Positions 51,237-61,036 of a stretch of DNA of 64,000 bases are shown here, in pieces (position 1 is the stretch's first letter; the number at the start of each line of letters is the position of its first letter). This DNA comes from Chordibacter sp038110535 (GTDB lineage: Bacteria > Verrucomicrobiota > Verrucomicrobiia > Opitutales > Seribacteraceae). Location: positions 1-64,000 of the forward strand of contig JAYNJW010000004.1 of assembly GCA_038110535.1 (NCBI GenBank), in the 5' to 3' direction. Under the pieces are notes generated by a model, which saw only the letters and a program-made list of their open reading frames with translations, was not told where the DNA came from and did not search any database. The position numbers were made by a program, and so were the translations under genes.

Positions 51237-51584
51237 ATGGAAAGCAGCAAAATAAGCAGTAAAAATGTTAGCTTAGACTCGTCTCTGCTAATGGAAATGG
51301 TGCATGCCAAAAATAAGACTGAGGCAGAAAAAACTAAATTTGTTTCCGAACAATTTGAGTCCGTGCTGGTTAAGCAATTTCTCAATGATGCCCTCAAACC
51401 GATGTTCAAAGGTGTTTTCAATGAGAACAGCGAAGGGCACAGGCTTTATCGCCACTTCTTTACTGATGCCCTTTCCGAAAGCATTGCTCAGGGTGGGGGC
51501 TTTGGAGTGTCATCGATTTTACAGCAACAACTGGCCAATCCCAAGTCATCGGCCGAGGAAGTTTCCCCTGCAAAGGTTGATTAA
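51237..51584 (+). CDS. flgJ: FlgJ-type rod-binding protein (no muramidase domain)
   Basis: A 115-residue protein equal to the N-terminal rod-binding half of FlgJ: AEKTKFVSEQFESVLVKQFL, DALKPMFKGVFNENSEGHRL and YRHFFTDALSESIAQGGGFG, a rod-cap like pattern. The peptidoglycan hydrolase domain of enterobacterial FlgJ is absent, so another enzyme must open the wall for the rod. It follows flgI after 11 bases, and flgN starts two bases after its stop. Confidence 0.9.
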   Translation: MESSKISSKNVSLDSSLLMEMVHAKNKTEAEKTKFVSEQFESVLVKQFLNDALKPMFKGVFNENSEGHRLYRHFFTDALSESIAQGGGFGVSSILQQQLANPKSSAEEVSPAKVD

Positions 51585-51586
51585 TC

Positions 51587-52105
51587 ATGGTAAATTTAAC
51601 GCAAACTGTGGGTAGAAATAACTGGGAGGAACTTCTCGAGTTATTGCGTACGGAATTGCAAGAGTATGGCGGTTTGATCGGTCTGCTTAATGCCCAACAG
51701 CAAACGATATTAAGTCGTCAGTCTGACAGTTTGCTGGAAATAAACCAATCGGTGCAGACCCAGATGGAAGCCAGTCAGATTTTGCAGAAACGCCGGCAAG
51801 GCTATGTTTCGCATTTGGCCCGTGCTTTTGGGCGTTCTGAAGAGTCCACGCTTAGCGAGTTACTCCCTCATTTGCCCGATGTGACCCAGCCCATGTTTGA
51901 GAGCATCATTGAAGAAATTAATTCCTTAATTTCGAATGTTCGCCGGAAGGTGGCACAAAACCAAAGATTGCTAGCTAGGTTGCTCGAAGTGACCGATCAC
52001 ATTCTTTCCAGTGTGAATCCCTCCTCTCACACCAAGACTTACTCCAAGCAAGGCAAAGTAGGGAACTACTCTGCTGTGTCGACCAAGTTAATGGGTCGTG
52101 CGTAA
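51587..52105 (+). CDS. flgN: FlgN-type chaperone of FlgK/FlgL
   Basis: A 172-residue helical cytosolic protein between flgJ and flgK, the place of the export chaperone for hook-filament junction proteins. LLELLRTELQEYGGLIGLLN and AQQQTILSRQSDSLLEINQS, with the following helices, resemble the FlgN fold (long antiparallel helices). The C-terminal SSHTKTYSKQGKVGNYSAVS is disordered-looking. Sequence conservation in FlgN is weak; the context, helical character and length support the call. Confidence 0.82.
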   Translation: MVNLTQTVGRNNWEELLELLRTELQEYGGLIGLLNAQQQTILSRQSDSLLEINQSVQTQMEASQILQKRRQGYVSHLARAFGRSEESTLSELLPHLPDVTQPMFESIIEEINSLISNVRRKVAQNQRLLARLLEVTDHILSSVNPSSHTKTYSKQGKVGNYSAVSTKLMGRA

Positions 52106-52124
52106 TCATGATTGATTTGAGGTA

Positions 52125-55100
52125 ATGCTGGGCGAAATTATCAAAAGTACAGAAGCACTTCGCTATCATGCGAAGTCTGCTGAAATTGCTGGGCAAAATC
52201 TAGCTCATGTAAATGATGAAAATTATGCCCGCCAAAGGGTGCTGGCCAAAGAGGGCCTCATGTCCAAAGGGCAGGGTGGACTTAATACCTCTTCCCTGGA
52301 AACAGGTGGCTTGGATCATGCCCGTAACCAACTACTTGATAAGAGGGTTTTTGCGGAATTTGCAGAATCGGCAAACCTTGATACCCAAAAAGAAATTTTA
52401 TCCCTCTTGCAGGCTGCCCTGGGAGAGTCAATCAACCGTCAGGCCTTAAGTGGTGGATTGGACGGGGACCACGACAGTAATTTAGCTGCCGGTGGACTGG
52501 CCCGGGCCTTGGATGATCTGTTTAATGCATTTCAGGAGCTATCCGCCTCTCCGGACGAAGCTACGGCCAAGGAAGAAATCATTAATAAAATCTTAACCCT
52601 GACCAAGCGTTTTAATGATGCGGGTCAGGCAATAGATGAAATTGATTCCGATTTGTCCGATTCGGTTGATTCGGCGGTTGTTCAGGTTAACCGTTTACTC
52701 GAACAGATCTACGAGGTGAACCTGCAAGTTAAGAGATTCGAACTCCTCGGACAGGGCAAGGCAGTAACTTACCGTGATCAACGCCAGGGATTGCTTGAGG
52801 ATTTGTCGAAATTAATTGATTTTAAAATTGATCCTGAAATTAGCGAGGAGACAGGGAACGAAACTGGGTTTTGGAACCTCTCCACATCGGATCATCAAAA
52901 CCGGAGGGTTGAACTCTTAAGCGTAACCAATGGGGTTACTCCGGTTAGCAAGGAATTTGGAAACATTGTTACATTGGGAAATGACTTGGGTAAGGGAGCA
53001 CAGGTTCGTGCTAAAATAAGTGCGGATGGCACCTTGGGGCATGTGGAGGTGATTGACGGTGGTACCCAATATGATGATACCGAGGGTCCTATCCTTTTTG
53101 CCTTGGTTCCTCCGGTCACCCTGGATGATCAAAATAGTGATCTCACCACTGCGATCTCTGCTCACAATGCTGGAGATGTTTTCAGTCAGGGAGGTAAACT
53201 TTTTCAAGCCAGGCAAAATACCCTTGCTGGATCCGATTTGTCCGATTTCACTCTTTTTCTGGAGATTTCTAATGTTCCACAAAATGGTCAGGTTTTTCCA
53301 GAGTCTTTGCGTCGTTATTCCGATCTCGAAAGCTTTGAAAAGGGCCAACAGGTCTATTACGAAGGAAAATTGTATCAAGCAGTGGATGCGATTGGAGCCA
53401 CATATGCTTTACAACTGGACGAATCAAACCAACTTCAACAAAAATTGTCCAAGGGTGAAGTGGTAGAACTGGATAATAAATTTTACCAGGTTCTCGAAAA
53501 TAAGAATGTCGGATTCCAACTAAATACCGTTGCCTTGGCAGATGCAAAAGTGGGTGAGGATATCGAAGGATTTCTGGCCTTGGGAGAAACTCCTCCCCGG
53601 CAAATAGAGGATATCGCCTATGTTCCCTCTGCCATCGATACCACCCGTCCGGACCGTTGGTTTCTCACCCAAAGCTACCAAGCAGGTGACTATGTGAAAT
53701 TTGAGGACAAATTCTTCCAGTTTACCCAAGATGTTTTTCGGAACCAGGAAGTGGATAATTTAGCCAGGTCCATGCAGGCACTTACCTATGACCAGGAAAA
53801 AAATTATGAGGCTGGGGATTTTGTCGAATTAGAAGGGGCTTACTATGAATTTACCAATGATGTTCCCGCGTTTGCCGATGCCCAAACTGTTGTAGCAAAT
53901 CTAAGCGAAGCATATGGAACAGAAGCCCAACCGTTCGACGGAATTTTACAACTGGTGGAGGATCCCAACTGGCAATTTGTGGAAAGTAATGGTTCTTTCA
54001 AAGTTGCCGATGCCTTTCGTGAATATGAACTCAGTGGATTAGCCGGCAGTGAGCAAACCAAACAGATCAGAATATCAGGTCTAGGAGGAGATGGCTCGGA
54101 TAACTTCAATTTCGATGTTACAATCAATGGAGAAAAGATAGTCTTTGATGATGTTGCCGAGGAAGGTGCCCCCAGTTTTTCAATTGCTGGATTTGATCCG
54201 AATACTTTTTCAGAGACCTTACAAAACAAACTTTTGGAAATCGAAAAAAGCGGGGTGGCTCTTTCAGCAACTCAGGCCAATGAGCCCGCTTTCGAGGTTC
54301 AGATCGATCAAGCAACAGGGGATTTGCTGGTAAGCGGAGTGCCCGGTCTGGGGGATTTTGAAATCAGTCTAGTGACTGAGGACCTGGCTCCGGAAGCGGG
54401 TGATGATATCGTTCCCTCCTTGGAGATAACCGAGGAAAGAGTTTATCTTGCGGACAAATACAACTTGGTCTTCTCTGCGGAAGAATTTGGTGAATTGCCC
54501 CTTGAGGTCGCATTTCAGGGCAATCAAAATGAAACGGCTCAGGCTATCGCGGATGCACTAGCCGCAGATGAACAGTTAAGCCAACACATCTCTGCCTTTG
54601 TCTCTGGCGGAAATGTGACTTTCCGGGCCAAGGACCAGGAATTCGAATTTACGGTGAAATTGAATGATGTGGATGGCTTGCTGGATCAGCACAATGCTGA
54701 AAACAACCAAACAAAGCTGGATACATCCATCCAAGCTGCTCCTACCATTGAAGTGCTTGAAAGTGCCGCAGCTGGGAATCCTATCGAAGTATTGATTGAA
54801 GGATTTCCGGAAGAAACAACCACCTATTCATTCCTAGGCACGGACGGTTCCATCAAGGGTTCCATAACGGTTGATTTTCAAGTAAATCAGGATGGCACAG
54901 CGACCCAAATAGCAAATACAATTAATGCCGATCCAAACTTAAATGATCTAGTTAATGCTGTGGCAAATGGTGGTACAGTCACAATAACAGGAATTGATTC
55001 AACAGCAGATTTTGCCAATGTATCCTGGGATGTTAATGGAACAACCCTCACTGGCGATATCCTTTCCGAGCGTGTCCCTCCCCAATTTAAAACGGATCAA

Positions 55101-57251
55101 ATCAGTGCGGTTTCCTCAGTAGTTCAAAATAAACAAGTCTCGCTCGCTTTTCTTCCGGCCCAACTGGATGATCAGGCTTCTACATTTTCGGTCACGGTTG
55201 CCGGACAAGAAATCGGCCTAGAATTGCCTGCATCAATTGATCCCTTGGATAATGCAAGGTTTGAGGCCTTGTCGAATGAATTGAATTCAATTAATTTCGA
55301 CGGGACCAAAACCGCAGATGGATCGGCAAGTCTTGCTCCAGCATTCTCCGTATTTTTTGATCAACCCTCTTTGACCTACTTGCTTGTGGGTAACCAAAAC
55401 ACGGGTGATTTTGAAGTTTCGGCATTGGGCAATGATGGCCTTGATATTTTGGCCCAGCAGGAATTTCTTGCTGATAAAATTACCATTTCCATAAGCAATG
55501 ATGAAACGGGAAATGAAATCGGCTCAGTTGATTTGCCAACCCTGACTGACGCGGATGTCAATGCCCAAGCAATTGTCAGCGCAATCAACCAAGACCAAAT
55601 ATTAAATCAATCAGTGTTCGCTTCGGTTGGGGCGGATGGTGAAAAAGTGATTATTCAATCATTGGATCCATCTTTTTCTTTTACCACTGATATCACGGTG
55701 GAGGATATCCTTAACGCGTTTACGGTTACTCAACTTCAACCCGCGGATCAAATCCAAACTGCATTCATTCAAGCATCTGCTCCCCAGATTGCCCGGGTCG
55801 AAAAAAACGGGATCGACCCAGTCGGATTAGTGACTTCAAAAGTACAGTCCATAGACTTTAAAAAAGGGGAAGATCCGATGATCTTTAAGCAGAATGATTT
55901 GTTTTATTTTGAGGGCACAAATGGAGAGACTATTCATTTTGTGGTTACGGCCCCTACTGCCGAGATTGATCCCTCCGACTTTAATCCTGAGGATGCGGTC
56001 TGGGAAAATCATTTTAAAATTTTTAAGCCACAGCTCTTGAATGATGACGACCCATCGATTATTATACGCAAAACTTTTCCCTCCGGACATAACCTTGAAA
56101 ACGGATCGTTGGTCGAGCTCAATATCGGACTGGCTGAAGCGGTTGTGAAAAAAGGTGAAATTACCGGTTTTAACATTGTAAATGCTGGAAATGGTTTACC
56201 AAGTAGTGACGCCCTTTTTGCTGGAGGGAGCCAATTATTAGTCGAATCTGGTGCGATTAAGGGCTACCAAGAGTCTAGGTCCAAGCATTTGGAAAAATTC
56301 AGAACAGAATTGAATGAGTTGGTCACCACATTTGTTGAGCAAATCAATACCTTATACAACCCGGATGACGAGCCAGGCTCATATATTTTTGGATTTGATG
56401 CGGTACTTACCAGACCGATTGCCGGTAAGAATTTGCTGATGGAAGAAGAGTATGGTTTATTTGGCCGAGAAGGAGATGCCCAGATAACCCTTTACCGCGA
56501 TGAGGTGGAAATGTCTTTGCCCCACGCAAGCAAAGAATCCTTTTCCATCGTCAACACTACACCCATCTTTCCGGAAGAATTCGATGGCCAGACGCTCTTT
56601 TTCCGCGGTGGAGACTATGCCGAAACTTTTTTCCGTGCTGATGATGCTGGAGATAGCCTTTCATTCTACGCATCGGCAAGTCGTATGCAGAATGTGACCA
56701 TGGAAAACGATGAGGCTTATCCGGGAGCAGATCTTGCCAATGGCACAGAGGATGATGGTCGTTCTCTGATGGTTGCTTATGAAACTATCCCGTTCCGCTT
56801 GGAGGGTTTAGAGGAAGGTGCCAAACTTCCCATTATTGGTGATAATTTCAGTTTTACTGCATTGCCTTCCAACCCCTGGAACCTGGCTACGAGCTTAAAA
56901 GTTGACCAAAACCTAAATTCTGGTTCATTGCTTACTTCAAATTCCGGTGTGAGTGGATCAAACAAAATCGCATTATCAATCGCAGAGATGGGGGATGGTA
57001 ACTTTATTGAAAAGGTTTCCCTTCTCAATGCAAATATGGGCAACACGATTGCGGAACTTAATGATAATCTTGAGCATCAAAAATCTATCGAGACTTTGCT
57101 CCTAGATCAAAGAAGGGCCGTAAGTTCTGTTTCTATAGATGAAGAAGTAGCTGATCTGATGCGTTTCCAAAGATCTTTTCAGGCATCATCAAGAGTGCTC
57201 AATACCCTAGACAAAATGCTGGAAATTGTTGTCATGGGTCTGATCCGGTAA
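52125..57251 (+). CDS. flgK: Giant FlgK, hook-filament junction protein with multi-domain insertion
   Basis: FlgK normally has 450-650 residues; this one has 1708. The N-terminus (TEALRYHAKSAEIAGQNLAH; ALDDLFNAFQELSASPDEAT) and C-terminus (DLMRFQRSFQASSRVLNTLD) are ordinary FlgK. Residues about 345-600 carry five copies of a Y-x-x-G-(D/Q/E)-x-V-x-(Y/F)-x-x-x-(Y/F)-x-(Y/F/A) motif, e.g. SYQAGDYVKFEDKFFQFTQ near 511 and NYEAGDFVELEGAYYEFT near 555, plus another near 1244. Residues about 640-1230 hold roughly five Flagellin_IN-like beta units, e.g. ATQIANTINADPNLNDLVNA near 925. The insertion is polar, acidic and has no cysteine in the motifs, as expected of an exported axial protein. Confidence 0.9.
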   Translation: MLGEIIKSTEALRYHAKSAEIAGQNLAHVNDENYARQRVLAKEGLMSKGQGGLNTSSLETGGLDHARNQLLDKRVFAEFAESANLDTQKEILSLLQAALGESINRQALSGGLDGDHDSNLAAGGLARALDDLFNAFQELSASPDEATAKEEIINKILTLTKRFNDAGQAIDEIDSDLSDSVDSAVVQVNRLLEQIYEVNLQVKRFELLGQGKAVTYRDQRQGLLEDLSKLIDFKIDPEISEETGNETGFWNLSTSDHQNRRVELLSVTNGVTPVSKEFGNIVTLGNDLGKGAQVRAKISADGTLGHVEVIDGGTQYDDTEGPILFALVPPVTLDDQNSDLTTAISAHNAGDVFSQGGKLFQARQNTLAGSDLSDFTLFLEISNVPQNGQVFPESLRRYSDLESFEKGQQVYYEGKLYQAVDAIGATYALQLDESNQLQQKLSKGEVVELDNKFYQVLENKNVGFQLNTVALADAKVGEDIEGFLALGETPPRQIEDIAYVPSAIDTTRPDRWFLTQSYQAGDYVKFEDKFFQFTQDVFRNQEVDNLARSMQALTYDQEKNYEAGDFVELEGAYYEFTNDVPAFADAQTVVANLSEAYGTEAQPFDGILQLVEDPNWQFVESNGSFKVADAFREYELSGLAGSEQTKQIRISGLGGDGSDNFNFDVTINGEKIVFDDVAEEGAPSFSIAGFDPNTFSETLQNKLLEIEKSGVALSATQANEPAFEVQIDQATGDLLVSGVPGLGDFEISLVTEDLAPEAGDDIVPSLEITEERVYLADKYNLVFSAEEFGELPLEVAFQGNQNETAQAIADALAADEQLSQHISAFVSGGNVTFRAKDQEFEFTVKLNDVDGLLDQHNAENNQTKLDTSIQAAPTIEVLESAAAGNPIEVLIEGFPEETTTYSFLGTDGSIKGSITVDFQVNQDGTATQIANTINADPNLNDLVNAVANGGTVTITGIDSTADFANVSWDVNGTTLTGDILSERVPPQFKTDQISAVSSVVQNKQVSLAFLPAQLDDQASTFSVTVAGQEIGLELPASIDPLDNARFEALSNELNSINFDGTKTADGSASLAPAFSVFFDQPSLTYLLVGNQNTGDFEVSALGNDGLDILAQQEFLADKITISISNDETGNEIGSVDLPTLTDADVNAQAIVSAINQDQILNQSVFASVGADGEKVIIQSLDPSFSFTTDITVEDILNAFTVTQLQPADQIQTAFIQASAPQIARVEKNGIDPVGLVTSKVQSIDFKKGEDPMIFKQNDLFYFEGTNGETIHFVVTAPTAEIDPSDFNPEDAVWENHFKIFKPQLLNDDDPSIIIRKTFPSGHNLENGSLVELNIGLAEAVVKKGEITGFNIVNAGNGLPSSDALFAGGSQLLVESGAIKGYQESRSKHLEKFRTELNELVTTFVEQINTLYNPDDEPGSYIFGFDAVLTRPIAGKNLLMEEEYGLFGREGDAQITLYRDEVEMSLPHASKESFSIVNTTPIFPEEFDGQTLFFRGGDYAETFFRADDAGDSLSFYASASRMQNVTMENDEAYPGADLANGTEDDGRSLMVAYETIPFRLEGLEEGAKLPIIGDNFSFTALPSNPWNLATSLKVDQNLNSGSLLTSNSGVSGSNKIALSIAEMGDGNFIEKVSLLNANMGNTIAELNDNLEHQKSIETLLLDQRRAVSSVSIDEEVADLMRFQRSFQASSRVLNTLDKMLEIVVMGLIR

Positions 57252-57262
57252 GTTTTTAGTGC

Positions 57263-60200
57263 ATGAGAATACCTGATTTGAATGTCACACAATCCGTTAC
57301 CCAGCGGATTAGGGATTTGGACCTCCAAAGGTTCAAACTGGACCAGCAGATCACAACGGGTCAGAAAATAACCTACGCGGAGGATGATGGTTCCACCATG
57401 AGCAGGACCATCCAGCTTGATTCACAAAAAAGCAGGTTGTCGCAATACCAGAGAAATGCATCGTACGCATCCGAATTTATCAATGCCGGGCAAATGAACC
57501 TGGAAAAGTTGCGGGAAATTAACCAACGTGCTCAGGAAATTGCCCGGGTTGCGGGAGGGGGGTTGAATGGATCAGGAATTGATACCTACTCCCTGGAGCT
57601 GGATCAATTGATCGATGAAACATTAAATCGGATTAATGCCAGGCACCGCGGGAAGTCGCTCTTTGGTGGGCTGGAATTAAAACCAGACTTTGCCCACTCT
57701 GAAATCATTTCCGAAAAACCGGAAATGAAGGTGCTCGATCTCAACCGATCTGCCATCGGGATTACTTCACCAACTGGGATGAGTTATCTTAAACAGGGGG
57801 ACGAAGTTGTTTTTCAAGCTAATGGCAGAGAGTATGTTGTCCAAGCCAAGACTCCCAGCGTGACAGATTATGATACTGTGGAAACTTACAACAAGGGGGA
57901 CGTGGTCAAGGTTACTGAAATCTTTGAGGATTCTATTCTTGTAGACAGTGCGGAATTTACTGATTTGGGTAGTTTGTTATCTAAACTGGCTGACAGAGAT
58001 TGGAGTAAGCAAAAAGTTGGCTATCTGCATGATAACTCAGCGGATGTTTATTTATTAGATGCCAGTCAGATCGAGCAAGTAGCGGTGAGTCTGGGCAACC
58101 AACCTTATTTGGATTTTTTCCCATCCCAGGGCGGTTACTTCGCAATTTCAGAAGATGGGAATGGAAATATTCTACTCGAGCCTGCTGAAAATAAGATCGA
58201 TCCTTGGAGACCAGACAAAGCCTACAGCAAAGGGGAATTTGTAACCTGGGGTTTTGAAAATTTTAGGGCCACTTCTGATTTGGGGACTTCCGAGGAATTT
58301 TCCATGGCTAACTGGCAAAAAGTCTCTGGTGATGATCTCTCTGAGATTTTTATGCTTACCGAAAGAAATGAGGTTTCCTACTGGGAAGCAACCCGTGATG
58401 CTATCAACGATGAATTGCCTTCTCGCGAAACCAATTCCTGGTTACAAATCAATCCCAGCGAACTTGTTTCAAATGTATCAACGGATACTGCGACATCCCT
58501 GATCCGCGATCTAATCAATTCTGATTCATACTTTTTGAATGATTCAAAAGTTTATGAAACCGTTGACTCCTTTGCCTTTGTCCGCGGTACCAAATCATCC
58601 ACCGATTCCCATGATCACAGTCTTTCCCTGTCCGCAAAAGTAAATGCGAGTGGGCAACTTGAGGTAAGGGGAACTGTGGGAAAAACATTTTCTGCTTCTG
58701 CACAGTACATATCAATGTACGATACCAACAATTATTTTCCTGAACAGTTGGAAACCATGGTTGTTGATCAAGCAAAGTCTCTTTATCCCAATAAAGATTA
58801 TGCTGATTTAACCAACGAAGAAAAAGACAAAGTCTGGAAACAAGTTAAGCAAGAGAAGCTCGAGTGGGATTTGAATGTGACTAATGCCACCACGGACTCC
58901 GGTTCCTTAATCGATATCAGTCTGTCAGATCCTTGGCAAAGGCTGGGCATCTATCAACTTGGTGATATTGTGCAATTTGATGGGAAATTTTGGGAGTCCA
59001 TCCAAAATGAAAATTTTAATCATAACCCAACCAACTTAGATTCTAAATATTGGAAAGAATTGGGGAGTGACTACGCACAGAGCCGCGAGGATTGGAATAT
59101 TGTCAGTGCAGGTACCGAGTCTAGGTTTTATTACTCGGGTCCTGATGGAAAGCTTTTTTCAGACCAAGTCGAAGCGATTGATTACACCTTTAATATACTG
59201 GTGAATTCGACCCGGAATTATCTTGATCCAAACCAAGCTTACAACGATGCGGTTGCGATGGTAAAAAAAGTCGCCTATCCGGTTTCTAGGTTTGAAGCAA
59301 CTGGTAGCGAGTCCAATGGGATTGTCTACTTTGATTCTCTCAGTCAATCGTACCGGCTCGCTGCACTGGCCGATGGTCAGGCTGAAGTTGGAGGTACCTT
59401 TATGAAAGGAGATGCGATCAAAACACCCGACTCTCTGGATGTTCAAAGGGGCGATGTTATCCAGTATCAGGGTTCCTTCTTTCTTGCTACCAATGTCCTG
59501 TCCAATGAGGAGATCAACAGTGTTGCGGGAGCACGAATCATTAATGATGTGGATGTTGTAGGGGATTTGAGCAGTACGATTGCAGAAGGCGAAAAAGTCT
59601 TTGAGGAATCAACCGGACGCATATACATGCTACTGGGAAATACACTCCCCACTGAAGGCCGGGAAATGGTTATGCAGCAGGGAATTGATCAACCATTGAG
59701 AAATGGGGCTTACATTTTTGATCCAGTCACAGACAGTTATTATGTGGCTCAGAAAAACACCGAAAATGCTAATTTGGTTGATTTGAATGAGACCAACTCA
59801 GAACTTGTTAAAATTAATTCCTTTTCCGCCGTGCAAGGTGCCGAATGGTCCGTTGAGGAAAAATACAAAAAAGGACAAATCGTATTTTATAATGGGGTGT
59901 ATTATGAATGCCAAACGAATGGAAAACCAAACAACCTTGGCGAATACAATGGATTTGATAACAGGGATGACGAAGAACTCCTCGGATCCAACGGAGATTA
60001 TTATTTTAATATAGTCAAACCAGGGGACCGATTTTTTTATGACATTGACGACGCCATTTCTGAACAATCTTTGAACCTGAGGCGGGCTAGGGGGGAAGAA
60101 ATTCACAATAATGTTTGGCTTCCCATCAGTCAGACTGTCGATCATGTTTTAAAGTTTGAAGTCAATAATTTAGATGTTGCATCTGTTAAAATTGAGTCTG

Positions 60201-61015
60201 CTGGCCCAGCCGGGATAGATGCTAAGATCAAGACAATTTCCGATATTAACGGAGTGGTTACTGGCTTGCAGGTTGCAAACCCGGGTCGCTATTTCTTTTC
60301 AGGTGCCACGGATGCAGATGGAACCATTACGATTCCAGACGCCTATGAAGTCGCTGAGGTGGTTTTACCAAATGGAGAGTCCTTGCGGGCAAATATTATT
60401 TGGGGTCAGAACCCGAACGATCCAGGTCCTTTTATCATCACCGGTTTCGAACTTTTGGATACCGCGGTGCTCGATCAACCAATGGGTGCACAAAGAGGAG
60501 ATTCCTATTCTTTTGCCACCGGCAATAAAACTTTCTTAGACCATAGGGATGCGGATGGAAAATTAATTGGTGTGACCTACACAGGGTCCAACCAAGATGC
60601 CGAGTTTTATGTGGGCAAAGATAGTAAGATCAGCTCCTTTTTGAATGCTGAAAATGGGGGGACTTCCGAACTTACCGATGTGATCGATTCCTTGATTGAA
60701 CTCAGGAGAGGTCTTTCTACTCCTGATCTGGGCCAAATGATTGAAGTGGTTCAATTAGCCGAGAAGGATTTGATTGAACAAGAGGACTCCGTGGTCGACA
60801 AGATCGGGGAGCTTTCCTCGACCATGGTTCGAATGAACACAGTTCGCTCCCACGATGAGGAATACTTTTTGGAAATTGATCAAAGACTGGCCAAAGATTT
60901 GGATGTGGACCTTTCTGAAGCAATCATGCAACTGACCCGAGTATCGACTGCATATCAGGCAGCCATGCAAGTGGGTGCCCAGTTGCTCAATACTTCATTG
61001 CTTAATTATCTGTAA
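57263..61015 (+). CDS. flgL: Giant FlgL, hook-filament junction protein with CBM5/12-like repeats
   Basis: A 1250-residue protein instead of the usual 300-400. The N-terminal helix (LQRFKLDQQITTGQKITYAE), the region ASEFINAGQMNLEKLREINQ, and RHRGKSLFGGLELKPDF are FlgL/flagellin-type, as is the C-terminal LSEAIMQLTRVSTAYQAAMQ. Between them lie repeated carbohydrate-module-like motifs, for example KAYSKGEFVTWGFENFRATS near 318, IYQLGDIVQFDGKFWESIQ near 562, VQRGDVIQYQGSFFLATN near 726 and KYKKGQIVFYNGVYYECQT near 866. Several are bracketed by Trp residues (DPW before, YWKELG after the unit near 562), as in CBM5/12. Confidence 0.88.
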   Translation: MRIPDLNVTQSVTQRIRDLDLQRFKLDQQITTGQKITYAEDDGSTMSRTIQLDSQKSRLSQYQRNASYASEFINAGQMNLEKLREINQRAQEIARVAGGGLNGSGIDTYSLELDQLIDETLNRINARHRGKSLFGGLELKPDFAHSEIISEKPEMKVLDLNRSAIGITSPTGMSYLKQGDEVVFQANGREYVVQAKTPSVTDYDTVETYNKGDVVKVTEIFEDSILVDSAEFTDLGSLLSKLADRDWSKQKVGYLHDNSADVYLLDASQIEQVAVSLGNQPYLDFFPSQGGYFAISEDGNGNILLEPAENKIDPWRPDKAYSKGEFVTWGFENFRATSDLGTSEEFSMANWQKVSGDDLSEIFMLTERNEVSYWEATRDAINDELPSRETNSWLQINPSELVSNVSTDTATSLIRDLINSDSYFLNDSKVYETVDSFAFVRGTKSSTDSHDHSLSLSAKVNASGQLEVRGTVGKTFSASAQYISMYDTNNYFPEQLETMVVDQAKSLYPNKDYADLTNEEKDKVWKQVKQEKLEWDLNVTNATTDSGSLIDISLSDPWQRLGIYQLGDIVQFDGKFWESIQNENFNHNPTNLDSKYWKELGSDYAQSREDWNIVSAGTESRFYYSGPDGKLFSDQVEAIDYTFNILVNSTRNYLDPNQAYNDAVAMVKKVAYPVSRFEATGSESNGIVYFDSLSQSYRLAALADGQAEVGGTFMKGDAIKTPDSLDVQRGDVIQYQGSFFLATNVLSNEEINSVAGARIINDVDVVGDLSSTIAEGEKVFEESTGRIYMLLGNTLPTEGREMVMQQGIDQPLRNGAYIFDPVTDSYYVAQKNTENANLVDLNETNSELVKINSFSAVQGAEWSVEEKYKKGQIVFYNGVYYECQTNGKPNNLGEYNGFDNRDDEELLGSNGDYYFNIVKPGDRFFYDIDDAISEQSLNLRRARGEEIHNNVWLPISQTVDHVLKFEVNNLDVASVKIESAGPAGIDAKIKTISDINGVVTGLQVANPGRYFFSGATDADGTITIPDAYEVAEVVLPNGESLRANIIWGQNPNDPGPFIITGFELLDTAVLDQPMGAQRGDSYSFATGNKTFLDHRDADGKLIGVTYTGSNQDAEFYVGKDSKISSFLNAENGGTSELTDVIDSLIELRRGLSTPDLGQMIEVVQLAEKDLIEQEDSVVDKIGELSSTMVRMNTVRSHDEEYFLEIDQRLAKDLDVDLSEAIMQLTRVSTAYQAAMQVGAQLLNTSLLNYL

Positions 61016-61036
61016 TTTGTTAATAACTTTTCTTAC

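Noticed and set aside
53000..60500. Giant FlgK and FlgL as assembly chimeras
   Set aside because: Each is a single uninterrupted frame with normal FlgK or FlgL signatures at both ends, separate stop codons and adjacent starts, so chimerism is unlikely from sequence alone.
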